64,000 nucleotides of DNA from Protea cynaroides (GCA_028583415.1 CM053268.1:20817923-20881922); one strand, 5' to 3'. Counted from the stretch's first letter, positions 23,826 through 36,050 are shown. The notes: generated by a model not told the origin, from the sequence alone. Numbers and translations are program-made.

Positions 23826-25853
23826 TGTTGCACTTTGGATTGTCATTGTCGGTAACTCGGACCAAGTCTGATGAGGGAGATTGATACTGGTTGTAGATTG
23901 ATACCGGTCGTAGTCTTGTGGTTCGTCATGCAATGAAAGAAAGAATCAGAAGAGAGAGAAAGAGGAGAGAGAATCAGAAGAGAGAGAAGAAAGAGGAGAG
24001 AGAAAGTGGGACCCACTGTACCTAGGTGGCATGCCACCATGGCAGCCAGCATGGCCGAGGCTGCGGCACCACAGTGGCTGCCCCATATGGCCAGCCAGAC
24101 CCACATGGGCTGCCACCTACATGGCCTGCAACAAGGCAGCCCAGGACTAAGCCATGCACCATCCATTGCCGCAAGCCCCAAGCCCCTTGCCGCAAGCCCC
24201 AAGCTCCCTGCCGCATGCCCCTAGCCACCTCAGCATGCATCTCACCTATTTGACAAAAATCCTAGAGAGAGAAACCTTATGTCGGATGGGGTGCTTAGAG
24301 AGAAGCACCATTCGGCCAAAAAAACGGTTCTACAGGGTTTTTGGAATGAAAAAAATGGTTACAGACGTCTTTTTTGATATTCTCAGGGGTATTTTAGGTA
24401 GAAAAATATTGAAAAGATGCGGAATCAGTTGCTAAAAAGGAACCACGTATACAAGATTCAGATCGGATGGTCCAGAAAAATGCGGGATTGCGTACATCAA
24501 AGTCGGCAGCGTCAGATTCTATCACGAATGTTCTGATTGGCCAGACGCAATTTAAAGATATGCGCCGCATCACACGGAAGCAGTGCAATGATCCAGTGTG
24601 ACGCGCCTACGGTGCAGCGGCGCGATGATCCAGATCCGACGCTCCATATGGGATCCGAGGTTCGCTGACGCGATTTGTTCGGATCCGGCGGACATCAGAA
24701 GATCCTGCCATTTCTTCTCAGATCCAACAGAAGATGGCCTAGATTCCTCTCTAAACCAATCAGAATGTGACAGCGGCGCGGCGCGGCTCGGCTACGGTGC
24801 GGCGTAGGTGCAGGTTATATAAGGAAAGATTCTCTTTCCTTATCCGAGATTAGCCGATTTTCAAATTGCCATATCTTCTTCATCCGAGCTCCAAATCGGT
24901 CCGTTCAAATTGCAGCATTCATATTTTTCGATGCCCTATCTATTGGGTGCCTTTGGGAGTCGTGAAAGTGCTGGAAAAATTAAAAAGTGTGCTTTGAAGC
25001 TACAGAAGAGGGATTTTGCCTGTCGGAGTTTCCAGTGAGAGGATTCATCACTATCCACCTATTCTCTGTGCATCGATGGATTGTTGAAACCCTGAGAGAG
25101 GTTGGTAGGCTGTGTATTACTCTTTCATGGTGATTGTGAAGGAGATGGGAAGTCTATGATCAAGACGAGATCGATGTTTCAAGATTTACTATCATTGAAG
25201 GCTGTTCAGAGGTTCTCAAGGCAGTGTGGAGCATCAAAGATTATCACTGGCAATTCAAGACTATTGGTTGTGAGATTTTCTCATTCCCTATCTCTTTAAA
25301 TAATTTTTATGCACAGTATGCTAGTATAGGTGAAAGAAAAATAGTAGAATACCCTAGCTTGTGGGTTTCATTGTAGGGCAATTCTATAAGCCCCAAAAAT
25401 TATTTTAGTTGTGGTGTGTTCAGTGGGTGCTGGACACTGACTTTATGCCTGAATTTTGGTGTTGTTACACCCTCTCAGTTTTATGCTGGGAAAATTTAGG
25501 GTTAGTATCCTTGTCTGTAAGAGACTAAAAGTTGAGTATTGAGTAAGTATGGAGCCCGTGGGGCATTACTCCGTGGATTAGCCATCACATACTGTGGTGG
25601 TGAACCACGTAATATCTTGTGTTCTGTGTATTTATTTTTCTGGTATATTTTGGAGTGTGTGGAATGATTTGCAGGATGGGTGTGCAAATCTGGTAGACCT
25701 GGCCACTGAGTGGTAGCGAGGTGGATTTACATACGATTGTGTGTATTGACAAATCAGGTATCCAACAGCTCTGGACAGCATTGAATTTATAGGAAAAAAG
25801 TTTCAGACATTGATTCACCCCCCCCCCCTCTCAGTGTCATATCAAGTTCATCA
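23826..25853 (+). repeat. 5' LTR of the copia element
   Basis: It is 2028 bp, TG...CA. A candidate TATA (tatataa, 24816-24822) is followed at once by a perfect 9-bp hairpin, aaggaaaga-ttc-tctttcctt (24821-24841). A run of 11 C lies at 25818-25828. Frames in 23843-24435 are GC-rich LTR sequence, not genes. Confidence 0.92.
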
Positions 25854-25855
25854 AT

Positions 25856-25867
25856 TGGTATCAGAGC
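25856..25867 (+). other. Primer binding site of the copia element
   Basis: TGGTATCAGAGC, complementary to the 3' end of initiator methionine tRNA, lies two bases after the LTR. Confidence 0.95.
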
Positions 25868-25917
25868 CAGGTTCAGTGACAGCTTAATCAGCAACTGAGA
25901 AGATCAGAATAAAAGAT

Positions 25918-28032
25918 ATGGCACCAGGAGAAGGTTCAAACAAGCCCCCTTTGTTTGATGGGATGGATTTTGTCTTTTGGAAAAGAAGAATGGAGGTCTA
26001 TGTAGGATCTCTTGGTTATGATGTTTGGGCTTCTGTAGAGAATGGCTACACTCCACATGATACAAATGCTCCCACAGTTGTAGACAAAAAGAATTTTGAG
26101 AACAATAGAAAGGCTCTCAATGCCATTCAAGGGGGACTGACAAATAGTGAAATGACTAAAATCATGGACTGCAAGACAGCAAAGGAAGTATGGGACAGAC
26201 TGATCAACATATATGAAGGAGATAAGAAAATCAAGACTGTCAAGCTGCAGATATTCAGAGGTCAGTTTGAGAATCTGAAGATGAATGAAGATGAGACCAT
26301 TGATCAATACATGAACAGGGTTAATGAAGTGATCAACTCCATTAGAGGACTTGGTGAAGATTTAAAAGGTCATATTGTTTGTCAAAAGATTTTGAGGTCT
26401 CTCACTCCAAAATTTGAGTCAAAAGTATCAGCTCTTGAAGAAACCAAGGACTTAGAACAGGTTACTATTGATGAAATTCATGGAGCTTTAATAGCTTTTG
26501 AGATAAGGGTTGATCCAGGAACCACTAGTGACAAGCAGATAGCTTTCAAGGCTATGAAGAAGCTGAAGATTTCTGAAAAACAAAATGAGGAAGAAAGTGA
26601 AGATGAAGCCACAGCTCATTTCACTAGGAAATTAAGAAAAGGTACAAGAAAGTATAAAAATAAGCTTTCATTCAAATGCTTTAATTGTGGTAAAGTTGGA
26701 CACTTCGTTGCAAAGTGTCCAATGAAGAGTAAGTTTGACAGTGATGATGAAGATGATAGAAGAAACAAGTTTAAGGGAAAGAAAAACTACAACTTCAAGA
26801 AAAACAGGTCAAACAGAAAGAGTTTTATCTCTAAAAGAAGCACTGAATCCTCAGATGATGACTCTGATGAAATCTCAGAAGATGAGCCTAGTGAGGCTTT
26901 GTTCATGGTTTACATTGAAGATCAAGAGAAGAACACAGCTAAAGAAAAATTCTCCTCAAAAAACAATGAAGAAGGCATTGTGGAATCTATCTCTAGTAGC
27001 GAAGAAGAAAAAGGGAATGAAATTTCAAGCTCTGGTGATGATGAAGAAGGTGAGGTAAATTTTGAAGAAGAGTTTGCTGCAGCTATGAAGGAACTCAAGA
27101 AAGAAAGAAAATATAACAAGCTTGCCTCACAAGAAGTTAAAAAACAGAAAAAGGTAATTCAAGATTTGAGAATTCAAGTTGTAGAATCCAAGAAAATTGT
27201 TGAAGATCTCAAGACTCAGCTTGGACAGATATCTACAGACCACTCTAAACTAATGACTGAGAATACAGGTTTGAAAGCTCAACTTGAAACACAAGCCCCT
27301 GTGATGAGTAAATTTGAAGAGCTTGAGAAGGAATTTATTTTGTTAAAAGCAAAGGTGAATGAATATGAAATAGAAGAGTTTGAAAGACAACAAAAATTGA
27401 ACAAATCTGATGAGCCGTGCAATACTACAATACATCCTAGTAGCAGAAAGCTAGATGGGATTATAAATTCTCAAAGACCTTTCAATGTAAAATTTGGTCT
27501 TGGTTTTGATAAGGGAGAGACTTCAAATAATGCAAACTCAAATAGAAAAGGTTCCATCTCTTTTGTGAAAGAGAGTGAAAAGGGTAAGGCTGCTGTGGTT
27601 TATGATCAAAAAGAAAATCATGTTCCTACTCCTCTGATCAACAATGCAAGGCAAGGTAGGAGAGTTGAAAAGACTAACATCTATGGAAGAAATCATCCCA
27701 ATGCATTGCAGAGACAGATGAGGTATGTGGCTCATTCTTGGCCAATATCTTATTTTCATGGTTACTATTATAAATGCAATACTTATGGTCACAGAATAGC
27801 TACCTACAAGTTCAATCTGAGTCAAGTTAGATTTGAAAGCAGAAATCAGTTTGCCCCTCTTGAAGAAAATTTTGTTGAATGCTATAACTGTAACAATTTT
27901 GGGCATATAGAAAGGAACTGTAGAACCATCTTTCCCCCTATGCCACCTTCACAGAGACAATATGACAGAATTAAAAGCAAGATTCCAAGACAGAAGCAAG
28001 ATGAAATATCTAAATCAAATAAGAGGGTCTAG
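25918..28032 (+). CDS. gag: Copia gag
   Basis: A 704-residue frame starts MAPGEGSNKPPLFDGMDF. The N-terminal capsid-like domain (about residues 10-170) has W/F-rich motifs of copia gag (FWKRRMEVYV; EVWDRLINIYEGD). The first CCHC knuckle, CFNCGKVGHFVAKC, is near residues 254-267. An acidic Ser/Asp/Glu region (about 300-390) and a long charged coiled coil (about 390-510) follow, and a second knuckle, CYNCNNFGHIERNC, is near 655. Extended gag with coiled coil is typical of Sireviruses. It is closed by TAG at 28030-28032, with pol continuing in the same frame. The gag itself is intact and could be translated. Confidence 0.9.
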   Translation: MAPGEGSNKPPLFDGMDFVFWKRRMEVYVGSLGYDVWASVENGYTPHDTNAPTVVDKKNFENNRKALNAIQGGLTNSEMTKIMDCKTAKEVWDRLINIYEGDKKIKTVKLQIFRGQFENLKMNEDETIDQYMNRVNEVINSIRGLGEDLKGHIVCQKILRSLTPKFESKVSALEETKDLEQVTIDEIHGALIAFEIRVDPGTTSDKQIAFKAMKKLKISEKQNEEESEDEATAHFTRKLRKGTRKYKNKLSFKCFNCGKVGHFVAKCPMKSKFDSDDEDDRRNKFKGKKNYNFKKNRSNRKSFISKRSTESSDDDSDEISEDEPSEALFMVYIEDQEKNTAKEKFSSKNNEEGIVESISSSEEEKGNEISSSGDDEEGEVNFEEEFAAAMKELKKERKYNKLASQEVKKQKKVIQDLRIQVVESKKIVEDLKTQLGQISTDHSKLMTENTGLKAQLETQAPVMSKFEELEKEFILLKAKVNEYEIEEFERQQKLNKSDEPCNTTIHPSSRKLDGIINSQRPFNVKFGLGFDKGETSNNANSNRKGSISFVKESEKGKAAVVYDQKENHVPTPLINNARQGRRVEKTNIYGRNHPNALQRQMRYVAHSWPISYFHGYYYKCNTYGHRIATYKFNLSQVRFESRNQFAPLEENFVECYNCNNFGHIERNCRTIFPPMPPSQRQYDRIKSKIPRQKQDEISKSNKRV

Positions 28033-31000
28033 GTTCAGAAAAATAGCTCTTTGGTTGTACAGACAGCTTTCAAGGCACAAAATAGTTCTACACCATGGAT
28101 TCTTGACAGTGGATGTTCGAGTCATATGACAGGAGATAGTAAGAGGCTTCAGAAACTTCAACATTATGAAGGGGGCTCAGTCAAGTTTGGTAATGATATT
28201 GGTGCAAAGATTGTTGGGAAAGGAAGCATTAGCCTCAACAATGGGAAGGTAAAATCTCATGAGGTTCTCTGTGTTTCAGGCTTGAAACATAATCTATTGA
28301 GTGTTAGTCAGCTTTGTGATAGGGGCCACAGATTAATTTTCAGTGATCAAGGATGTGAGATTCGAAGAACTGACAGTGGCAAATTGATGGTAACTAGAAA
28401 GAGAACGTCAGGAAATCTTTATACATTGTCTGAAGATTTTCAAGAAAATTGCATGTTGAGCCAAGAAGAAGAAACATGGATATGGCACAAAAGACTGGGG
28501 CATATTGGATTTGAAAATTTAATAAAGATTTCCAATAAAAATGCTGTGAGAGATATCCCCTCTTTGAAGAAGCCTACCAATGGCATATGTGCATCTTGTC
28601 AGAAAGGGAAGCAGACAAGAGTATCATTTAAACCAAAAGATTACCATACTACTCAACCACTTGAGATTATTCACACAGATCTATGTGGGCCAGTGAGAAC
28701 TCAGAGCATCTTTAGAGAGAGAGGTACTTTATTCTATTCATAGATGACTACTCCAAGATTACTTGGGTAATGTTCTTGAAAAATAAGTCAGAGGCTCTTG
28801 CGAAGTTTAAAATCTTCAAAGCTCAAGTTGAAAATGAGACAGGAAAGAAAATTAAATGTTTGAGGTCTGACAGGAGAGGAGAATACACCTGGATTAATTT
28901 TGTAGATTTTTGTTCTGAGAATGGCATCAAGAGACAGACTTCAGCTCCTAGAACACCACAACAGAATGGTGTTGCAGAAAGAAAGAATAGAACTGTTCAA
29001 GAATTGGTCAGGACTATGTTGACAAAAAATGACATGGGGAACAAATTCTGGAGAGAAGCAGTGCATACAGCAGTATATGTTCAGAACAGGTGTATGTTGA
29101 GACAACATAAAGACAAAACTCCCTATGAATTATGGTTTGGTAAAAAGGCCACAGCAAAGCACTTCAAAGTGTTTGGTAGTAAATGTTATATCAAAAACAC
29201 CAATCATGATTTAGGGAAGTTTGATGATCGAGCAGATGAAGGAATTTTTCTTGGCTACTCTACCTCAAGCAAAGCATATAAATGTTACAACAAGAAGCTT
29301 GGTAAAATCGTTGAGAGTGGAGATGTGAGAGTAGATGAGCACAAAAATTCAACTCCAGAGTCAATCAGTGATCCTCATATTTTTGAAGATTTGGATAGTG
29401 AGAAAAATGACAGTGAAATAGAAAAAGAGCAAAATGTGACAAACGTACCAGAACAGAGAACAGTGGTTGATACAGAAGTAAGAGAAGAGCAGTCAGATTC
29501 AGAGGCAGATAGGCAGAACAAAAGTGGCTTAAGAAGGGTAAAAATTAATCATCCTGAGCAATTAATTCTTGGTGATCCATCTGCTGGTATGCAAACAAGA
29601 AAGGTGAGACAACCAAAACAAATGTTTTCTTTACTATCTCATATTGAACCAAAATCAGTTGCAGATGCATGTGAAGATGCTAGTTGGCTCAAGGCAATGA
29701 ATGAAGAGTTGGATCAAATAGAGAAAAATAAAACTTGGGAATTGGTGCCAAGGCCTACAGACAAGAATGTTATTGGCACTAAATGGGTCTACAGGAACAA
29801 GCTCAATGAAGATGGCAAAATTGTAAGAAACAAGGCCAGATTAGTTTGTAAAGGATATGCTTAAGTTGAGGGCATTGACTTTGAAGAAACATTTGCTCCT
29901 GTGGCTAGGTTGGAAGCTATCAAGATGTTTCTTACTTTTGCAGTGCACAAGAACTTCAAAGTTTATTAGATGGATGTCAAGTCAGCTTTTCTGAATGGTG
30001 ACTTGGAAGAAGAGGTGTATATAGAGCAACCAGATGGATTTCAACTGAGTGAGGACCCTACACTTGTTTGTAAACTGAAGAAAGCATTGTATGGGCTGAA
30101 GCAAACACCAAGAGCATGGTATTCAAGACTGGATACTTATCTCTGTAAGTTGGGTTTCAAGAAAGGTTTGGTTGATAGCAATTTATATGTTAAATCTATG
30201 GATGGCAATCAGACAGTTGTGGTTGTATATGTAGATGATATCATCTTTGCAGGCCAAAATGATGAATTATGTCAAAACTTTGCTCAGAGAATGCAAGATG
30301 AGTTTGAGATGTCTATGATTGGAGAGTTATCTTATTTTTTAGGTCTGCAGATCAGCCAGTTAAAGAATGGATTCTTTTTATCTCAGACTAAATATGTGAA
30401 GGAAATGTTGAATAAATTCACAATGGAAGACTGTACACCAATGAGCACTCCAATGATGACAAGTTGTAAGCTAAGCAAAGAAGATGACTCTCCATCAGTT
30501 GACCACACTATGTATAGGTCAATGATTGGAAGTCTACTTTACTTAACTGCTACAAGGCCAGATATTCTACAGTCTGTTTGCATGGTAGCTAGATATCAAG
30601 CTGGCCCAAAAGAGACACACGTTGTAGCTGTGAAAAGAATTTTCAGATATCTAAAGGGGACTATGGACTATGGTCTTTGGTATGCAAAAAGCAAGGATCT
30701 GGAATTATCTTCTTACCCAGATGCAGATTAGGCAGGATGTGTTGATGATAGGAAGAGCACTAGTGGCGGTGCTTTTTATCTTGGAATAAATTTGGTGGCT
30801 TGGCATAGTAAGAAACAGGAGTCAGTATCATTATCTACGGTAGAGGCAGAATACATTGCAGCTACCTCATGTTGCACACAGGTATTATGGATGAAGCAGA
30901 TGTTGAAGGATCTCGGCATTGAGTCAAAGAAACCTATTTCTATGTTTTGTGATAACACTAGTGCCATAAATATATCTAAAAATCCCGTTATGCACTCCAG

Positions 31001-31184
31001 GACGAAGCACATAGCCATTCGATATCACTTCTTGAGAGAGAAAGTTCTCGAAGGAGAAGTTCAGTTAGAGTTCATTCCCACAGCAGAGCAGATTGCAGAT
31101 ATTTTCACAAAGCCACTTCCCAGAGATCAGTTTGATCACTTGCGACAGAAAAAATTGGGAGTGATTATCTTCCCCAAGCATTGA
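28033..31184 (+). pseudogene. pol: Copia pol (protease, integrase, RT, RNase H), broken
   Basis: The protease DSG is at 28105-28113 (WILDSGCSSHMTGD). The integrase zinc part (HKRLGHIGFENL) and first catalytic Asp (HTDLCGP) are near 28450-28690. A frameshift occurs about 28715-28745. The integrase core resumes from 28770 (TPQQNGVAERKNRT). RT has a YVDD box at 30228-30239. RNase H (VEAEYIAATSCCTQ, then MHSRTKHIAIRYHF) ends at 31184. In-frame stops: TAA 29862-29864, TAG 29967-29969, TAG 30729-30731. Most look like single transitions (CAA to TAA, CAG to TAG, TGG to TAG). Confidence 0.92.
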
Positions 31185-31189
31185 GGAGC

Positions 31190-31435
31190 TTGGAGTGAGG
31201 GGGAGCAGTGTTTGCTTGTTATTTTTTTTTTTTGCTCCCCATGTAGGACTCAGGGGGAGTATATTGGTATTTTTTTTCTGTGTTACTATGGTGTTGAGTT
31301 TATGTTTTGGAGCTTCCATAGGATTGGGAAGATGCGGTAGGCACTCCTATGTGGCATATCCCTTTGTTCTTGTTGTCAAAGGGGGAGAAATATTTATGCA
31401 CAGAGTGAGTTGCCAACAATTCCAAAGGGGGAGAT
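31190..31435 (+). other. Multiple polypurine tracts before the 3' LTR
   Basis: Purine-rich agggggag-type tracts recur at about 31197, 31251, 31378 and 31424; the last (aaagggggagat) abuts the LTR and is the likely plus-strand primer. Repeated polypurine tracts have been described as a Sirevirus hallmark. Confidence 0.8.
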
Positions 31436-33460
31436 TGTTGCACTTTGGATTGTCATTGTCGGCAACTCGGACCAAGTCTGATGAGGGAGATTGATACTGG
31501 TTGTAGATTGATACCGGTTGTAGTCTTGTGGTTCGTCATGCAATGAAAGAAAGAATCAGAAGAGAGAGAAAGAGGAGAGAGAATCAGAAGAGAGAGAAGA
31601 AAGAGGAGAGAGAAAGTGGGACCCACTGTACCTAGGTGGCATGCCACCATGGCAGCCAGCATGGCCGAGGCTGCGGCACCACAGTGGCTGCCCCATATGG
31701 CCAGCCAGACCCACATGGACTGCCACCTACATGGCCTGCAACAAGGCAGCCCAGGACTAAGCCATGCACCATCCACTGCCGCAAGCCCCAAGCCCCTTGC
31801 CGCAAGCCCCAAGCTCCCTGCCGCATGCCCCTAGCCACACCTCAGCATGCATCTCACCTATTTGACAAAAATCCTAGAGAGAGAAACCTTATGTCGGATG
31901 GGGTGCTTAGAGAGAAGCACCATTCGGCCAAAAAAACGGTTCTACAGGGTTTTTGGAATGAAAAAATGGTTACAGACGTCTTTTTTGATATTCTCAGGGG
32001 TATTTTAGGTAGAAAAATATTGAAAAGATGCGGAATCAGCTGCTAAAAAGGAACCACGTATACAAGATTCAGATCGGATGGTCCAGAAAAATGCGGGATT
32101 GCGTACATCAGAGTCGGCAGCGTCAGATTCTATCGCGAATGTTCTGATTGGCCAGACGCAATTTAAAGATATGCGCCGCGTCACACGGAAGCAGCGCAAT
32201 GATCCAGTGTGACGCGCCTACGGTGCAGCGACGCGATGATCCAGATCCGGCTGTCCATATGGGATCCGAGGTTCGCTGACGCGATTTGTTCGGATCCGGC
32301 GGACATCAGAAGATCCCGCCATTTCTTCTCAGATCCAACGGCAGATGGCCTAGATTCCTCTCTAAACCAATCAGAATGTGACAGCGGCGCGGCACGGCTC
32401 GGCTACGGTGCGGCGCAGGTGCAGGTTATATAAGGAAAGATTCTCTTTCCTTATCTGAGATTAGCCGATTTTCAAATTGCCATATCTTCTTCATCCGAGC
32501 TCCAAATCGGTCCGTTCAAATTGCAGCATTCATATTTTTCGATGCCCTATCTATTGGGTGCCGTTGGGAGTCATGAAAGTGCTGGAAAAAATTGAAAAGT
32601 GTGCTTTGAAGCTACAGAAGAGGGATTTTGCCTGTCGGAGTTTCCAGTGAGAGGATTCATCACTATTTCTCTGTGCATCGATGGATTGTTGAAACCCTGA
32701 GAGAGGTTGGTAGGCTATGTATTACTCATTCATGGTGATTGTGAAGGAGATGGGAAGCCTATGATCAAGACGAGATCGATGTTTCAAGATTTACTATCAT
32801 TGAAGGCTGTTCAGAGGTTCTCAAGGCAGTGTGGAGCATCAAAGATTATCGCTGGCAATTCAAGACTATTGGTTGTGAGATTTTCTCATTCCCTATCTCT
32901 TTAAATAATTTTTATGCACTGTATGCTAGTATAGGTGAAAGAAAAATAGTAGAATACCTATCTAGCTTGTGGGTTTTATTGTAGGGCAATTCTATAAGCC
33001 CCAAAAATTATTTTAGTTGTGGTGTGTTCAGTGGGTGCTAGACACTGGCTTTATGCCTGAATTTTGGTGTTGTTACACCCTCTTAGTTTTATGCTGGAAA
33101 AATTTAGGGTTAGTATCCTTGTCTGTAAGAGACTAAAAGTTGAGTATTGAGTAAGTACGGAGCCCGTGGGGCATTACTCCGTAGATTAGCCATCACATAC
33201 TGTAGTGGTGAACCACGTAATATCTTGTGTTCTGTGTGTTTGTTTTTCTGGTATATTTTGGAGTGTGTGGAATGGTTTGCAGGATGGGTGTGCAAATCTG
33301 GTAGACCTGGCCACTGAGTGGTAGCGAGGTGGATTTGCATACGATTGTGTGTATTGACAAATCAGGTATCCAACAACTCTGGACAACATTGAATTTATAG
33401 GGAAAAAATTTCAGACACTGATTCACCCCCCCCCCCCTCAGTGTCATATCAAGTTCATCA
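31436..33460 (+). repeat. 3' LTR of the copia element
   Basis: It is 2025 bp and nearly identical to 23826-25853. Differences include a 7-base loss (ccaccta near 32669) and scattered transitions. The hairpin after the TATA is kept (32432-32452). A run of 12 C is at 33426-33437. Confidence 0.92.
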
Positions 33461-33819
33461 TGCTAGGAAAACACAATATGAACTCTTGTATTGTAAAGGA
33501 CAAAAAATAGCGTATTAAGTATATACAGAGCCCATTAAGCATTACTCCGTGGACTAACCATCACACACTGTGTTGGTGAATCACGTAATTTCCTTGTGTT
33601 GTAGATTGTTTTATTTTCTGTACATTGTGAAGTGCATAGAATAGATTGTAAGATGAATGTGTAAATCTGGTAGACTTGGCCACTTGAGTGGCAATGAAAT
33701 TTGCATACACTTGTATATGTGTGTGTGTGTGCTTTGCATCAGCTATAGGCAACAGGAAAAGTCAAGAAGAGAATTTATCACTGATTCACCTTCTTCTCAG
33801 TGTCAACCGAGGTTCATCA

Positions 33820-35184
33820 TTATTTTCCATTGATTCCTTATTTGCGGTTTGATCTGAGTCTTCCACAGTTCATCGGAGATCTCTTTTCATTCTCTTTATG
33901 TATAGGAACATAAAAGGAATGATACAACTTGGACTGCATGGATTCTGAACCTAGTATTTTTAGCACTATGCAAAATCCTATACCACCTTCATAATGGACC
34001 AGGTTTGATTATCTCCAACCTGTGATGAAAACACACCAAAACAGATCAAACCCATAATGCAAACTCCTACTTTTCAATGTACCCAGTAATTAATCAAGCC
34101 CACTAAAATAATTTCTTATATCTCTCTCCCTTTTCCTCCTAACTTCAAATGTCAATCAAAAAATGAATGACCTTTCTTTTGGCCTTTAATTTTCTCCTCC
34201 CTTGGGGGAAACGATTAGCATCCTTATTCCCACATTGGAAACATATGATTAGGTATACAAAGTACTTTGTCTATAAATACGATTAAGCAGTATATTGCTA
34301 TAATCCGTGCATAATATTATAGTTTCAATTTTATGTTCAATAATGACCAAATAGAAGAAGACCAAATCAAAACCGGTAAAAATTGATATTGATACTTTTT
34401 GGTTGTCCTAGACCCTATGATGGATAAACTTATCACTCCGGTTTGAATTGTGGGCCAAATGGTTGTAAATTGAAGTTTGATTCTCTCTCGACACATTACA
34501 CCATCCATATCCAATGAATCCCACACCTGTTGAATTAGTCCCACACCATGAAAGGTATCAACTTGGGGAGACCCCTACAATGGTTGGATTCAAATCCTCT
34601 CAAGCCCCACATTTCGGTGTGAGAAAATCTAGTGGCTATCATCTACTTTGTCCGTATAAAATATTGATATGTATATGCAATAAACTACAGCTGTTAGATT
34701 TTCTTATAGTTACATAAAAAGACATGAAAAGATTAAAATCCACAATAGTTTGGCGTGAACCCTTAAGTAAGGGACCCACACTAACTTGCCATCCATTCCA
34801 TTATCATACTAAGGCACATGTTGGAAAAGGATTTCCACCTCACATGTTCATACATAGACCTCTAATGGGAACTGACAAGTCAAGCGGATCCATTTTAAAA
34901 TGCCAATCATGAAATGGCAGTGACTTAAAGAAAATTTGAAGTCCTAGATAAGATGGGTCTGGAAGTACCTTGATTTAACAGGTCTAACAGGTCATATTCG
35001 TATAGAGAAGATTGCTTGAAACCACTAAAGTACGAATTATGAAAGAGTCGCAACATTCAAAGTCTTTGCAACAACTTTTCTCGCATGCCTTCTAAGACTG
35101 TCAAAATGGTAATTAGCTTTGGTAATTGGGTGAACCATCATTTATTAATATACGAAATTTTTCACCAATCAGATTTTTTAACCA
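33820..35184. other. Distal downstream flank of PKS unit 1
   Basis: This is homologous to about 40190-41490 downstream of PKS2, which shows that the unit was split by the LTR insertion. I see no gene; open frames are short and not conserved in the duplicate. Confidence 0.6.
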
Positions 35185-35545
35185 TCATTGCATTGAGATC
35201 AGCTTTCTCTGTTGCTCTCCAGAATGGAATTTCTTCTTTAATTCTTGGATCGGATTGTGCTCCATTAATTAACTGTTTAGAGCATCGTCATCTTCGTTGT
35301 TTGTTTAAGGTGTAGGGAAGATATTCTCTGTTTAACATCTGGTTGTTACGTAATTTTTTTCTACTCTCTCTCGGGAGGCCAATTCTATGGCCTATTCCTT
35401 AGCCCAAAAGGCCATGGCATCTGAGGGCATGTTCCATTGGCCGGTTTCTACACCATGGTTGTTTGACCTTTGTTTGGCTGAAACCCCAGTTGTAAATCGT
35501 TTTCTTATTCAATAAATCTGTGTTTCACCACCGAAAAAAAAAAAA
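35185..35545 (+). pseudogene. 5'-truncated L1-type LINE tail (RNase H-like end)
   Basis: The sequence encodes ALRSAFSVALQNGISSLIL followed by GSDCAPLINCL, the pattern of the C-terminal RNase H in plant L1 elements. After stops it continues to cccagttgtaaatcg, a polyadenylation signal aataaa near 35511, and a 12-A tail (35534-35545). It sits exactly where homology of PKS unit 1 stops and that of unit 2 starts. I see no target duplication. Confidence 0.65.
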
Positions 35546-36050
35546 TCTCTACTTTTTTGAATTGGTCATTCAAGGTTATATTTATAGCACGTGTTTTACA
35601 CCTGAGAATGGAAAAAAGATATTTTAAAACATCAATTAGTTTATTTATATCAATTCAAGAAAAATCTTTACTTGCTTGGACAGAGAGATACATAGTATTT
35701 GTGTTTTGCCTATCAATCTAGTAGAGGACAATTGTTGGTTCTGTTGGTTGCTTGCCTCATAATAGAGTGCAATACTGAGGAACTTTGGTCTTCATTGTGT
35801 GTAAAAATTGCATTCCATAAGTTCCACCATCTTCCTTACGCCTTGATAATAGAAGGAGCATATGGGCGGGGGCTCACAGTAGCATGGACCTTAATTCGGT
35901 ATCGAACACCGACTTGTACCCACGCATTTGAAAACAGGTGTTTGAACTAAGGAAATAATGTATTGATTAAAAGACATAGTTTGACATAATGTATTGATTC
36001 CTAGGTGTAAAGATTTAAAAAATAAATAATCAATGGGAATAAAATAAAAA
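35546..36050 (+). promoter_or_regulatory. Distal upstream region of PKS2
   Basis: This is homologous to about 18636-19100 upstream of PKS1. Unit homology starts at tctctac directly after the LINE poly-A. No gene is seen. It ends in aaataaaaa (36042-36050), one copy of a 9-bp target duplication. Confidence 0.55.

Larger units (their letters stand above)
23826..33460 (+). mobile_element. Complete Ty1/copia retrotransposon, Sirevirus-like
   Basis: This is a 9635-bp element: LTR 23826-25853, primer site 25856-25867, gag and pol, polypurine tracts, LTR 31436-33460. The flanking 5-mers are tacta (23821) and tgcta (33461), a target duplication with one change. Order PR-INT-RT-RNaseH marks Ty1/copia. 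The long gag with coiled coil and two knuckles, roughly 2-kb LTRs and several polypurine tracts point to the Sirevirus (SIRE/Opie) lineage. In-frame stops and one frameshift make it non-autonomous, yet the LTRs are very similar, so insertion was recent. Confidence 0.93.
22138..33819 (+). mobile_element. Solo LTR (subfamily 2) interrupted by a nested copia element
   Basis: The outer LTR parts are 22138-23825 and 33461-33819, about 2.04 kb once the insert is excluded. It starts TGTTGG and ends GGTTCATCA, with a perfect target duplication TTATT (22133-22137 and 33820-33824). PKS unit 2 has the uninterrupted sequence near 40185-40200. The inner insertion falls in gccctcttagttttat..gctagg, a sequence the other LTRs of this family have intact (for example 58530). 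Confidence 0.87.

Noticed and set aside
23843..24435. Frames such as 23843-24202, repeated at 31453-31812 and 56848-57255
   Set aside because: Conserved only because they are copies of the same LTR; no start context or domain.
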